Assembly: GCA_035578175.1 (NCBI GenBank)
Contig: JAQMRL010000014.1
Span: 18,341,395 to 18,405,394 of the forward strand
Length of the DNA: 64,000 bases
Origin: Catonia carolina
Taxonomy: Eukaryota > Arthropoda > Insecta > Hemiptera > Achilidae
Direction: 5' to 3'
Both the position numbers and the translations under genes were made by a program. Under the pieces are notes generated by a model, which made no database searches, was not told the origin of the DNA, and saw only the letters and a program-made list of their open reading frames with translations. Below, piece after piece: positions 22,106 to 32,205 of this stretch (positions within the stretch are counted from its first letter, which is position 1; each line of letters begins with the position of its first letter).

Positions 22106-22710
22106 AAAATCCCTATTTATCAATTTTCACGAAAAAACAGAAAATCACTAATTATCCCTAAACTTGGCGCTATACAAGGAAATGTTTACTATTATAGTAT
22201 AAGGTTTCTAAATTTTCTACAAGTTTGATTATATACACTTTTGCCCTAAAATGCATATTAAGGCCGATATCTCACAACAAACATTTTTTCTACGAGAACA
22301 CACCCTTTTCAAGAATTTCAGCAGACATGGCGCCTACCCTATCATGTAGAGGATAAAAAATATAGTAAATAAGGCAAGTTTTTTTAAAAAAAGTACTAGC
22401 CGTTTTCGAGAAAATCGCAAAAAAGTGAAAAATAAACGAATAAACTAGGTAGCCTACTACTTCCGGTTGACCGATTTTAATGAAAATGTTCGTGTCGAGT
22501 CCTCTAGTGGTAGCTAACTTCAACTTGGACTTCGTTTCAACTTCGAAACAATATTTCGTTTTTGTTCACACACACACACACATCGCTAAAAACAAGTTTT
22601 TTGTGTTCAGGGTATCTGAAAACGTGTAGATCCGGTGAAATTTCGATTTCAAAAAATCGACATGAAAACAATACTGTCCTTCGTATATATTCATATAAGC
22701 AAGAGAAAGT
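22106..22710 (-). mobile_element. HINE-like 5' part, right part of an inverted chimera
   Basis: Opposite orientation, ending ..GCAAGAGAAAGT at 22710. Both 5' ends face outward and no hairpin end is present, so the pair forms a roughly 1.1-kb partial palindrome. Confidence 0.85.
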
Positions 22711-23240
22711 AAAACAAATTAATTAATCAAAAAAATCAGTGCATATCAAGTACATTCTGTGCATTGACAACGAAAATGTAATAACGTAAACTTTACTAAT
22801 AATGAAGTTTTCAAAACGTAGAATTGTTGCAGACAATTGTACAGTTCTAGTACAGGTTTAAATCTAGAATAAACCCGTTGCAGAAACGGTAAAACATTGT
22901 TAACATATGCCTGCAAACATATGCGCCGACATAAACACTGCATCACACCCCACACTGTCCCCTTTCACCCTCTTGTACGCAACTTTAACCCCACGTTCGA
23001 CCTCACACAAAACCAATACAAACCATTCCTTACAACTACTAAAAGCAATTCTTCTTTCACATCCTCCCGATTTCTCCTGCCTCCCTTATCTGCATGCAAA
23101 AGTTTATCCCAACAGACAAATGGGACAAAAGTTCATACGTAAATTTCACCCTGGATTTTAGTTTTAGGTCTACTTTCTGCTAACAAATACATGTAAATGT
23201 ATTTTCAAATCGGAATAAACATTTTACGAAATGGTAGAAA
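22711..23240. other. Intron spacer with C-rich plus strand
   Basis: 22920-23160 is G-poor and C/A/T-rich on the plus strand; two overlapping short frames here resemble no known protein. Confidence 0.4.
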
Positions 23241-23315
23241 ACTGGTGTTAAACACTCATACGACTTTTTCTTGCCAATTAAAAAAAACCAATATAACCTA
23301 ACATCTATATACTAA
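23241..23315 (-). mobile_element. HINE-like hairpin-end fragment
   Basis: CTGGTGTTAAACACTCATAC, then TTTTTCTTGCCAATT and ATATAACCTAACAT match the last 75 bp of the family. Confidence 0.7.
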
Positions 23316-23435
23316 TATTATAAAGCCAGCGAGTTTTTTTTGTGCAGGCTAAATTCCTAAACTACTCAAACGATTTTCAAGAAATTTTGTGAGTATAGAC
23401 CTACTCATATTTACATTCACAGCAACATTGTTTTT

Positions 23436-24162
23436 CCTTTCTCTTGCCTATATGAATATATAGGAAAGATGTATTGTTTTCATGTCGATTTTTCGAAATC
23501 GAGTTTTCACCGGATCTACTCGTTTTCAGACCCCCTGAACCCACAAAACATGTTTCTATTGATTGGTCTGTGTGTGTGTATATACAAAATATCTCAAGAA
23601 CGGAACATCGTACGAACTTGAAATTTGAAACTAAAGTAACATACCACTACCGGACTCGACACGAACATTTTCATCAAAATCGGTCAACCGGAAGTAGTAG
23701 TTTATTCGTTTAATTTTTTACTTTTTTGCGATTTTCTCAAAAACTGGTCATACGATTTTTTTTGAATCGGCTCATTTATTAAATTTTTTATGCTCTTCAA
23801 GAGAAGGTAAGCGCCATGTTTGCTGAAATTCTTGGTGAGGCTGTTTTCTTGTAAAAAAATTGTTTTTTTAAGATTGCGGCTTCATTATGCATTTTACCGC
23901 ATAAATGTATTAATTAAAGTTGTAGAGAATTTAAAATTCTACATCTTTTATTTTAAACACTTTTTTTTTATAACGCTTAGTTTAGCGGTAATTAGCAATT
24001 TTCTGTTTTTTTCTCACGAAAATGTGTGAAAATCGATTTTTTTAAAGATTTCGGCCTTAGTATGCATTTTGAAACAAAAGTGTATATAATAAAATTTATA
24101 GGAAATTAAAAGATCTACAACTTTTATTTAGAGCATTTTTCTCTGCAGCGCCTAGTTTAGTG
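23436..24162 (+). mobile_element. HINE-like 5' part, left part of a second inverted chimera
   Basis: Begins CCTTTCTCTTGCC and runs through all blocks to GCCTAGTTTAGTG at 24162, where it joins a minus-oriented 5' tip. Confidence 0.85.
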
Positions 24163-24268
24163 TTCGTTCTTGAGATATTTTGTTCACACATCCACAAACA
24201 CACACACACACGAATTTCGGAAAATCGACATGAAAACAATCTATTTCGTACAGAGAAAAGAAAGTAAA
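24163..24268 (-). mobile_element. HINE-like 5' tip, right part of the chimera
   Basis: TTCGTTCTTGAGATATTTTG, CA tract, AAAATCGACATGAAAACAAT and ..AGAAAGTAAAT; 5' end outward at 24268. Confidence 0.8.
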
Positions 24269-24577
24269 TATACGACGATTTAAAAAAAACGATAGTTTAA
24301 GTATTTTTGTGATTTTTAGGGCTGTCTCAACCTCCCTGTCCACCCCTGGTAGTAGAAGAACAGCAGATAAATCTCGAATACATCTTCTTGTTGCCACTTT
24401 CAATTGTACAGTTTATACATTAACAAAATTTCAATTCAAAAGGTATTTAAAACATAAGACGTAAAGTAAAATAAAATATTTTACGACAGAAAATCTGGCA
24501 GGAAATGGTCTTTTCTAACATTGCTTCCTCTCGTCTAAAATGCCTATTAGCTTATTTTAAATTAAATGATAAAAAAA
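24211..24577 (+). repeat. Local direct duplication, unit 1
   Basis: About 370 bp repeated at 24845-25276. Shared words include GTAAATATACGACGATTTAA, TTTTTAGGGC, AGAAAATCTGGCAGGAAATG and AATGCCTATTAGC. The unit begins inside a HINE 5' tip, so the duplication happened after that insertion. Confidence 0.85.
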
Positions 24578-24607
24578 ATTAAAATTAAAATTAAATGATT
24601 AAATGAT

Positions 24608-24768
24608 GACGGTGGAAAGTAGGTGATTTTCGAAGTGCCTGGCTTGCTGATAAGCACAGTCTTTCAACTCGGTGAGGAAGGCATAGTAAACCACCTCACT
24701 CCTCGTTTTTACTAAATAAAACACCTAGAGGTTCAAACCAGCCTTTCGTCTGTTGACCGAAATAACGT
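24608..24768 (+). repeat. SINE-C fragment between the duplicated units
   Basis: GGTGAGGAAGGCATAGTAAA, CACCTCACTCCTCG, GGTTCAAACCAGCC. It has no AAC tail. Confidence 0.7.
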
Positions 24769-24844
24769 AAAAAACATTGACTACTTGGAAAGAACATAAT
24801 TTTTGGGTTCAGGGGGCCTGAAAACATGTATTTCTGGTGAAAAT

Positions 24845-25276
24845 TCGATTTCGGAAAATTGACATGAAAACAATCTATTTTATACAGGGAAGAGAAAGTA
24901 AATATAAGACGATTTAAAAGAAAAACAATACGAAGAACACGATGAGTCACAAAACTATTTAACCATAATTAAACTGTTTAACTATGGTTAACTATTTAAC
25001 CATAGTTTTGTAATTTTTAGGGCAGTATCAACTTCCCTTCCACCTCCAATGGTAAAAGAACAACAGATACATCAAGAATACATCCTCCTGTTGCCAGTTT
25101 TAATTGTATAAGTTATACGTCAACAAAATTTCAGTTTAAAAGGTAACTAAAACATTAGACGTAAAGTATAATAAAATATTTTACGACAGAAAATCTGGCA
25201 GGAAATTGTCTTTTCTAAAATCGCTTCCTCTCGTCTAAAATGCCTATTAGCTTATTTTAAATTAAATGATAAAAAC
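24845..25276 (+). repeat. Local direct duplication, unit 2
   Basis: Copy of 24211-24577 with a small insertion around AACTATTTAACCATAGTTTT (24945-25010). It starts with the same HINE 5' tip. Confidence 0.85.
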
Positions 25277-25885
25277 GTTACGCCTGCTATAAAATGTCAC
25301 ACTGAAAGCGCCAGCTTCCAACCGAACTAAAGACAGTCCGTTATAACAATTTTAGAAGCCAACGCGTTCCGAAATGGAAACAATATTTTCATTATAACAC
25401 TTGTTTCAAAACGGCCTCTTCCCGTTTCCAACGAATAACGACAAAGTTATTAAAAACTACATAAATTCTATTACGGCCCTAATATAACTTAAATGTATTC
25501 GGAAAACATTATAAAATAATACGTGAAATGAATTCCAGAAAGTTTCTCCTATAATTTATTAAAAGATTTATTCCTTACATTATAAATCTATTAAAATATA
25601 TTTCTAAATTTTAAATACTTAAATGAATTCGGCCATTTTATACTTTAGAATTTAATTTTCATTTCAGTTTCGTTTTATGTCGTTTGTTAACGTTAAGTTG
25701 CGTTAAATTTAATTAAAGTGGTTTGATCAGTAAAGTTTTCGTTTTAATTTAATTAAGGGTGCTTTAATTAATTTAAATTTAATAAAAACGCTTTGATATT
25801 TATTTGTCCAGAGAAAATAATACATTTAAAATGGATAATTTGACAATCAAAAGAAAAATATATAAATATTTAATAATACCATTCA
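25277..25885. other. AT-rich intron spacer
   Basis: No recognised gene or repeat. Confidence 0.45.
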
Positions 25886-26076
25886 GATTTCATGAAAGCG
25901 TATGACACTATCCATACAGAATCACTTATACCCACGCTTGAAGAGTTCCCACTCCACACAAAATTAATAAATGTGATTAGAAAAAAACACTTAAAAACAC
26001 CAACTCCAAAGTAAAATTCAGAAGAGATCTTTCCAGGTCATTCAAAATAAATACCGCGAAATGGAATTCCCCCAAT
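25886..26076 (+). pseudogene. Short LINE reverse-transcriptase fragment
   Basis: Plus strand reads DFMKAYDTIHTESLIPTLEE, LHTKLINVIR and, after one frameshift, SKVKFRRDLSRSFKINT. This is the RT segment just before the RQG motif of RTE/CR1-like LINEs. It ends before RQG. It may belong to the same family as 50905-51667. Confidence 0.75.
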
Positions 26077-26562
26077 TTTTTTCAACCGTATATCGAAAAA
26101 GGTTATATAGGAATAGAAAAATCTGGTGAGAAACACTCACACAACTTTCTCTTTCCAATTAAAATAATTAACAATATAACCTAACATTAAAAATCAATAA
26201 AAAAAACCTCAAAAAAATGTTATCATATTTTAATCATGAGTGTGTGTTGTAAAAATGAAAATCAAACCCTATTTCGATTAAAAATACGGAAAATCATTCT
26301 TTCACGCTAAACTAGGCTCCGTAGAGAAAAATTCTCTAAATAAAAGTGATAGATCTTTTAATTTCGTATAAATTTGATTATATACTTACACTTTTGTCGT
26401 AAAATGCATACTAAGGCTGAAATCTTTAAAAAATCCATTTCTATACACATTGTCGTGAAAAAAACACCGAAAATCGCTAATTACCGCTAAACTAAGCGGT
26501 TTATAAAAAAGATTTGCAATTACAGTTGTAGGTTTTATTCTCTACAACATTTCTATGGTGTT

Positions 26563-26890
26563 ATGGCAAAAGTGGATATGTCCACTTTTTTCAAAATTGA
26601 GTTAAGTGCACCACTGTGTTGCTCATATTTGAATCTATATTGTGGCAAAACGAGATATGTCTACGGCTATTGGCTGCTGAGATATGGCCATTGGAAAAAC
26701 ATGATATGTCATTCATGTGAACTTTGTACTGTGCCAAAAACAGATATGTTCGTAACTACTTTTGCCTTGTTTAAAAAAAAATTTGATGTTAGTGGCTAAA
26801 CTAGATATGTCAAGACATATCAACTTTTGCCGTTTCTTTGTCACTGCTCTCTTGCTGTAGCCTCTTCAACATATCTACTTTTGGTAGTTT
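26563..26890. repeat. Left subterminal motif array of the DUF7869-type transposon
   Basis: Motif GGCAAAAnnnGATATGTC. Direct copies lie near 26563, 26643, 26698 (AAACATGATATGTC), 26735 and 26795. Inverted copies lie near 26814 (GACATATCAACTTTTGCC) and 26869 (CATATCTACTTTTGG). Transposases often bind such subterminal repeats; binding is inferred. Confidence 0.8.
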
Positions 26891-27044
26891 TTGTGTCAAC
26901 TGATTTTTACAGGTTACGTTAATTTCCGCCAAAACTAAGGTTGTTGTTTTCTTAATTTGCTGTATAAGCTTTGTTTTTCAACAAGATATTCAAAAGATCT
27001 TAACATTAAAAAAATATTTGATGAATAGAAAGCAGTTAAATTAG

Positions 27045-28201
27045 AGAAAGGAGAACAGCATGCATCTTATAAAACTTTTAGATCGGTTTTTAAAACTACT
27101 GGTTACCGATTAAAACTCTAAAAAGTAGATACATATAAAACGTGATCAATATATTTTAAAATTAAAGGAAACAAAGAATGAACTGGAAAAACAAAAAGGT
27201 GAAGAGGAGTATAGTAGGCTATAGTATCCACAAACAAAAAGCTGATTTTGCGGACAAATGCAAAAGAATTGATAAGGATTCTGCTTTGAAGGCACCTTCA
27301 GGTAGAGTCATAGTCTTTGACTTTCAACAAATTCTTTCCGCACCTTTTCTTCAAACTAGTAAAGTTTACTACAAAAGACTCCTATCCATTTACAGTTTAA
27401 CAGAAAGAAACTGCTCATCTGAAGGGCTTCAGACTTTTAAGGGCATGAGTCTGTAGCAGGAAGGGATTCAAATGATATAGCATCTTGTAATTTTAAGGAA
27501 ATAATGCAACTACCAGAAGAAGTTACTTACTTCGTAACATGTTCTGATACATATGGAGGGCAAAATTGGAACATCAACATGGCTGTAATGTTCAGTTTCT
27601 CACTTCAAGAAAAGAAACCGTTGAATACAATGAACCAAAAATTTCTTCTCCCTGGTCATACTCATCTTGAGTGTGATAGTGATCAAGCTAGAATCGAGAG
27701 AGCTAAAAAAGTTACATCTGTTCCAATCATGATAACTCATGATTGATATCAATTTATTCAGATGTTGAGAGGTAAAAGACCATTCAAGGTTTCAGAAATG
27801 GAAAGAAAAAATTTCCTGTCTTTTTCAAGCTTACTTTCCCAAACTCTTGTTAAACGGCTCTGCGACACCGATGGGAATAAAAGAAGTCGGTAAAAGATTG
27901 AATGGCTGCGCTACACTTCAGGTAATTTCGATGTCATTCAGTTTAAATACGCTTTAAACGAGGATGAAATGTTCAGAACCATGAACCTGAGAAAAACTAA
28001 TCGGGGAAGGCCTCAAACGTATAAGAATGAAGGACCTCATTGCTACAGTGGTACAACAGGGATCACTCCACTTAAAAAAGGGACTTGTTACCGCTTATTC
28101 ATTCCGATTGTCATGAGTTTTATAATAAACTTACAACTACCCACCATGCTCCAGAACTGGACATTTCAACTAGTGAACCTAATAATGATGATTGTTTCTA
28201 A
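27045..28201 (+). pseudogene. DUF7869-like transposon protein, degraded
   Basis: Plus-strand protein remnants are readable as one gene with frameshifts and stops. FRSVFKTTGYRLK (about 27090) is followed by a degraded Cys motif, then KQKADFADKCKRIDKDSALK, VIVFDFQQILSAPFLQTSKV and YYKRLLSIYS. A frame change near 27440 gives HESVAGRDSNDIASC, FVTCSDTYGGQNWNINMAVM (a SDxxGGQNxN motif) and QKFLLPGHTHLECDSDQARI (GHTHxxxDxD). Stops at 27744 (TGA) and about 27892 (TAA) interrupt YQFIQMLRGKRPFKVSEME and the following frame. A further shift near 28078 leads to DLLPLIHSDCHEFYN and the end at 28201. The order matches insect multi-copy proteins annotated with a DUF7869-type RNase-H-like domain; family and function come from memory and are not verified here. 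Confidence 0.75.
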
Positions 28202-28458
28202 TTTACTATTGCTCCAATTGAGCTTATTGTACTATCATATGTTCGCATAAATTGTTGTTTTTTTCTTTTATTTTGAGTGTTTATAATATTAAAATACACT
28301 GATTAGTTTTCTTAATTGTTTATTATCTTCTTCAGTGTAAGCTACTGTGAGTCAGGTTTTTTCATTACTTCGGATTAAGTAAAGAAAAATGCACGTGTTA
28401 TAATACTGTAGTCATAATTATATAATTCCGAAATACTTTAAAATAACTATTATAATTT

Positions 28459-28760
28459 TTATTATTCGTAATTTGTGTACGTTGTAATCTGTTCAATTGA
28501 GAACAGTAAGCAACCCCATGACCCAATGTGATGAAGATGATGTGTAGCCTATGATGTGTAAATGAGGTGTGGTCTTGTACAGATGCAGGCCGACCATTCC
28601 TGAGAGAGTATGGTTAATCGAATCCCACCCATCAAAGTACACCGGTAACAACTTTCTAGTATTAAAATCCGTATAAAAGTAACTACCTTTACTGCTATTT
28701 GAACCAGGAACCTTCGTCTTCGCGGTGACGATTTTACCTCTAGACCAACCCGGTGGGTTG
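28459..28760 (-). mobile_element. SINE-B copy nested in the DUF7869-type transposon
   Basis: tRNA-type head at the right end (A box TGGTCTAGAGG on the minus strand), B-box-like AGGTTCCTGGTTCAAAT region, then the shared body. A 9-bp target duplication TTATAATTT lies at 28450-28458 and 28761-28769. Confidence 0.88.
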
Positions 28761-28897
28761 TTATAATTTAAAAAAAAACATAAAATAAAGTAAAATTCAA
28801 TCATTTACTGGCATTTATATTATTTCTTTGGAGTATTTTTCCAGGTTACCTGCTATTGCCATTTTTTAAGTTCTACTTATTGACAATTTACAGAATA

Positions 28898-29122
28898 TGG
28901 CAAAACTTGATATGTCAGAAAATCAAGAAAATCTGGGTGCCAAGATTACATTTTTAGTTTCCTGGGTGCAAAAAGTACTTTAAATTAATTATTGAATTTT
29001 ATGAGCAGTTAATCGTACCAAAAAACTTAGAAACTGATTTTTCATGTGCAATCAAACTTTAAAAATGCTCTCCTGAAAAATTTAAAAAAGTGTACATATC
29101 CACTTCTGCCATAACACCATAG
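28898..29122. repeat. Right subterminal motif region and right terminus of the transposon
   Basis: ATGGCAAAACTTGATATGTC near 28896 and the terminal inverted copy ACATATCCACTTCTGCC at 29093-29110. The right side has fewer motif copies than the left. Confidence 0.75.
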
Positions 29123-29454
29123 ATTTATTATATACTACATTTTTGCGCTAAAATGCATATTAAAGACCCAATCTTCAAAAAACAATTTTTTTACCGAAAA
29201 AACAACCTTCCCAAGAATTTCTGCAACTACCCAATCATGTAGAGCATAACAAATTTAGTAAATGAAGCGATTTTTAAAAAAAATCGTTGTAGCCGTTTTT
29301 TAGAAAATCGCAACAAAGCAAAAAATGACACGAACAAACTACTACTTCCGGTTTGCCGATTGTTACGAAAATGTTCATGTCGGGTCCTCTGGTAGTACCT
29401 AACTTAACTTTCAAGTTTCAACTTCGTAAGATGTTTCGTTCTTGAGATATTTTG

Positions 29455-29456
<2 letters not shown>

Positions 29457-29533
<77 letters not shown>

Positions 29534-29574
29534 GCACGCACGCACGCACACACACACGCGCGCACACACGCACG

Positions 29575-29624
<50 letters not shown>
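29457..29624 (+). repeat. Long CA/CG microsatellite in HINE
   Basis: About 165 bp of CA with ACGC interruptions, the longest in the window. It occupies the standard microsatellite position of the HINE at 26122-29822. Confidence 0.97.
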
Positions 29625-29627
<3 letters not shown>

Positions 29628-30074
29628 CTATCGCTAAAAACATGTTTTTTGGGTTAAGGGGGTCTGAAAACGTGTATATCCGGTGAAAACTCGATTTTGG
29701 AAAATCGACATGAAAACAATAAATATCCTAAATATAAATATATATATCCTAATATTAAATAAATAACAATTAATAAATAAATATCCTAATATTCCTAAAT
29801 ATTCATATAGGCAAGAAAAAGTGAAAACTACCTGTATATTCATGTAGGACAAGACAACGTAACAAGGTTGTCCGGAATCAATCCATTGGGGAAATATATC
29901 AGTAGCCCGGAGGTAAGGGGCATCATTTCCATTTTAACCGGAATTCTGTTTTTGTCATATTCTTACATAACTGTTTACGCTCTTTCTAATGGTATAAAGC
30001 ACTATGTCCTACGGTTGATAATAACCAATTTAGAAAGAAGTATAAGGCACCAACATGGTATGTTTTCTAGAGGT

Positions 30075-30104
30075 ATAAGGTACTATGTGGACATAGTGCC
30101 TTAT
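30075..30104. repeat. 30-bp near-perfect palindrome
   Basis: ATAAGGTACTATGTG is followed immediately by its inverse with one mismatch per arm. It is built from two head-to-head copies of the element's subterminal motif. Confidence 0.9.
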
Positions 30105-30183
30105 CGCTCTAAACTTTAAGTATCATAATGGAGTTGGTGCCTTGAATTAGTCATCAATGTTATGTTGTTTTGACTATTAAAAA

Positions 30184-31026
30184 TCTGGTGTGAAACACTC
30201 ACACAATTTTCTCTTGCCAATATAAATAATTAACAATGAACCTAATATTAGTAATAAAACATTAGAAATAAACAAAAAACTAACCTCAATAAACATAACC
30301 TAATTTTAATCATGAGTGAAAGACGCAAAATGAAAGTCAACCGCAGTTTGGTTTAAAAATACAGAAAATCACTCTTTCACGCTAAACTAGGCTCTGTAGA
30401 GTAAAATGTTTTAAATAAAAATTGCAGATCTTTTAATTTTCTATAAATTCGATTATATACACTATTATTATAAAATGCATACTAAGGCCGAAATCTTTAA
30501 AAACTTTTTTCTCACGTTTTCGTGAGAAAAAAACAGAAAATTGCTAATTACTGCTAAACTAAGCGTTATACAAAAAAACTGTTTGATATAAAAGTTGTAG
30601 GTTTTTAAATTCTCTACAACTTTTATTATATAAAATTTTTCGCTAAATTGCATATTAAAGCCGTAATCTTAAAAAACACTTTTTTACGTGAAAACAGCCT
30701 CACCCAGAATTTCAGCAAACATGACACCTACCCTATCGTGTAGAAAATAAAAAATTGAGCACACCAGGCGATTTAAAAAAAAAATCGTAGCTCCAGTTTT
30801 TGAGAAAATTGCAACAAAGCGAAAAATGACACGAACAAACTACTTCTTCCGGTTTGCCGATTGTTACGAAAATGTTCATGTCGGGTCCTCTGGTAGTACC
30901 TAACTTAACTTTCAAGTTTCAACTTCGTAAGATGTTTCGTTCTTGAGATATTTTGTTCTCACACACACACACACACACACACACGCACGCACACACACAC
31001 ACACACACACGCACGCACGCACGCAC

Positions 31027-31094
<68 letters not shown>

Positions 31095-31225
31095 CAATCG
31101 CTAAAAACATGTTTTTTGGGTTCAGGGGGTCTGAAAACGTATAGATCCGGTGAAAACTCGATTTCTTAAAATCGATATGAAAACAATACCTTCCTTCCTA
31201 TATATTCATATAGGCAAGAGAAAGT
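30184..31225 (-). mobile_element. HINE-like element, full length (1042 bp)
   Basis: A clean complete copy: hairpin TCTGGTGTGAAACACTCACA at 30184, and ..GGCAAGAGAAAGT at 31225. It is flanked by A runs on both sides. A good reference for the family consensus. It lies inside the smaller transposon at 29900-31699. Confidence 0.92.
30957..31091 (+). repeat. CA/CG microsatellite in HINE
   Basis: About 130 bp of CA with CACG interruptions at the family's standard position. Confidence 0.97.
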
Positions 31226-31703
31226 AAAAATTTGTTGTTTGAACTGAAGTATAAACATTCATTAATTGGCTTATTTTCTGTTATTCCATTTATTATTTTT
31301 CTCATTTTCCGTTGTAATAACGTGTTCGTAGTACAGCTCGGTGCCAGTCGAATGTACAGCCGAGTATCGTGTGTTATTATTTTGTTTTAAGAAACATTAC
31401 AAGTTTTACTTCACAAAAGGTTTACTTTTCATTAATACTGGTTAGGCCTAATAATTTTAAAAAATCTAGAAAAAAGGTACTATGTCCATTTTCTTTTAAA
31501 CGGTTTGGAAAATCAAGAATGTGAGATATCCATGTTGAAAGAGCATAAAATTATCATTTCAGGCCTAATCAACATAAAAAAGTTTCAAAATAGACAACTT
31601 AGAAAAAGGAGAAGAAAAACAATGAAACTTATAACTTTCTTTCCTTCTCCTGTAAAATTCACTTTTTGTGACATAGTGCCCTTTTCCTCCGGCCTACAGA
31701 TAT

Positions 31704-32205
31704 AGACATTCACAGTTAATTACTTAATTAAATTAAATTAATAGATGGTTCACTGATTTTAAGGTGATTTGAAATAGAATCGATAGGGGTATAGTTGGTG
31801 AAGAAAGGGTGTAACGGATTACCCTATTAGAACCATCCAGATCAGAAACTCTATGACTAAGTTACGAGAAGTTATGGACACAGAATTTCAGTTCGGCTAC
31901 TCTTAACACTCAACTGCGGCAAAATTTACTTAAACTGAAATTAACTTAATAACTATTCAGAGCAACTCATGTCCCTTACCGCGTCATAATAACCATATCT
32001 CTTGAGATCTGAAAAGACACAAATTCTTAGTTAAGTTAATGAAATAGACCTAAAATTTAATCAAAGTTTTTTTTGATTTTTAAATGGAAATTAAAACTGC
32101 CGTTAATCTCAGTCGCTGTAATCTGTTTTCTTTAACTGTGTGCTACAGAAAATGTTTGAGAACAAAAATTAAACTTGCCACGAAAAGATTGTAAAACAAA
32201 ATTAT
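31704..32205. other. Intron spacer
   Basis: No recognised gene or repeat. Confidence 0.45.

Larger units (their letters stand above)
26553..29122 (+). mobile_element. DNA transposon with DUF7869-like gene and 4-bp target duplication
   Basis: Termini CTATGGTGTTATGGCAAAAG (left) and the inverse of CTATGGTGTTATGGCAGAAG (right) extend about 35 bp with few mismatches. Flanking ATTT at 26549-26552 and 29123-29126 is a 4-bp target duplication, proven by the interrupted HINE. The element is 2570 bp including a nested SINE-B. It encodes one degraded protein (27045-28201). At least nine copies of a GGCAAAA..GATATGTC motif lie near the ends. Confidence 0.9.
26122..29822 (-). mobile_element. HINE-like element split by a 2.57-kb DNA transposon
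   Basis: Hairpin end at 26122 (TCTGGTGAGAAACACTCACAC as arms GTGAG and CTCAC), interruption at 26553-29122, then ATTTATTATATAC.. to ..GGCAAGAAAAAGT at 29822. Rejoining gives the consensus CTACAACATTTATTATATAC. A small AT-rich expansion lies in the 5' hairpin (29725-29800). Confidence 0.88.
29900..31699. mobile_element. Non-autonomous transposon with ACTATGTCC motifs, split by a HINE
   Basis: Imperfect inverted termini CAGTAGCCCGGAGGTAAGGG (left) and CTGTAGGCCGGAGGAAAAGG (right, inverted). Flanking ATAT at 29896-29899 and 31700-31703 fits a 4-bp target duplication. Subterminal words GGYACTATGTCC and GGCACCAAC recur near both ends. Without the HINE at 30184-31225 it is about 760 bp. Its plan (terminal C, 4-bp AT target, subterminal ..ATGTC motifs) parallels the element at 26553-29122. 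Confidence 0.65.

Noticed and set aside
29457..29624. CRISPR-like array or tandem satellite
   Set aside because: It is a dinucleotide microsatellite; there are no spacers, and the context is eukaryotic.
29404..29657. Cys-Val or His-Thr repeat proteins
   Set aside because: Translations of CA/TG microsatellites inside HINE copies; the same applies to 9658-9864, 17846-18134, 21616-21917 and 30912-31144.
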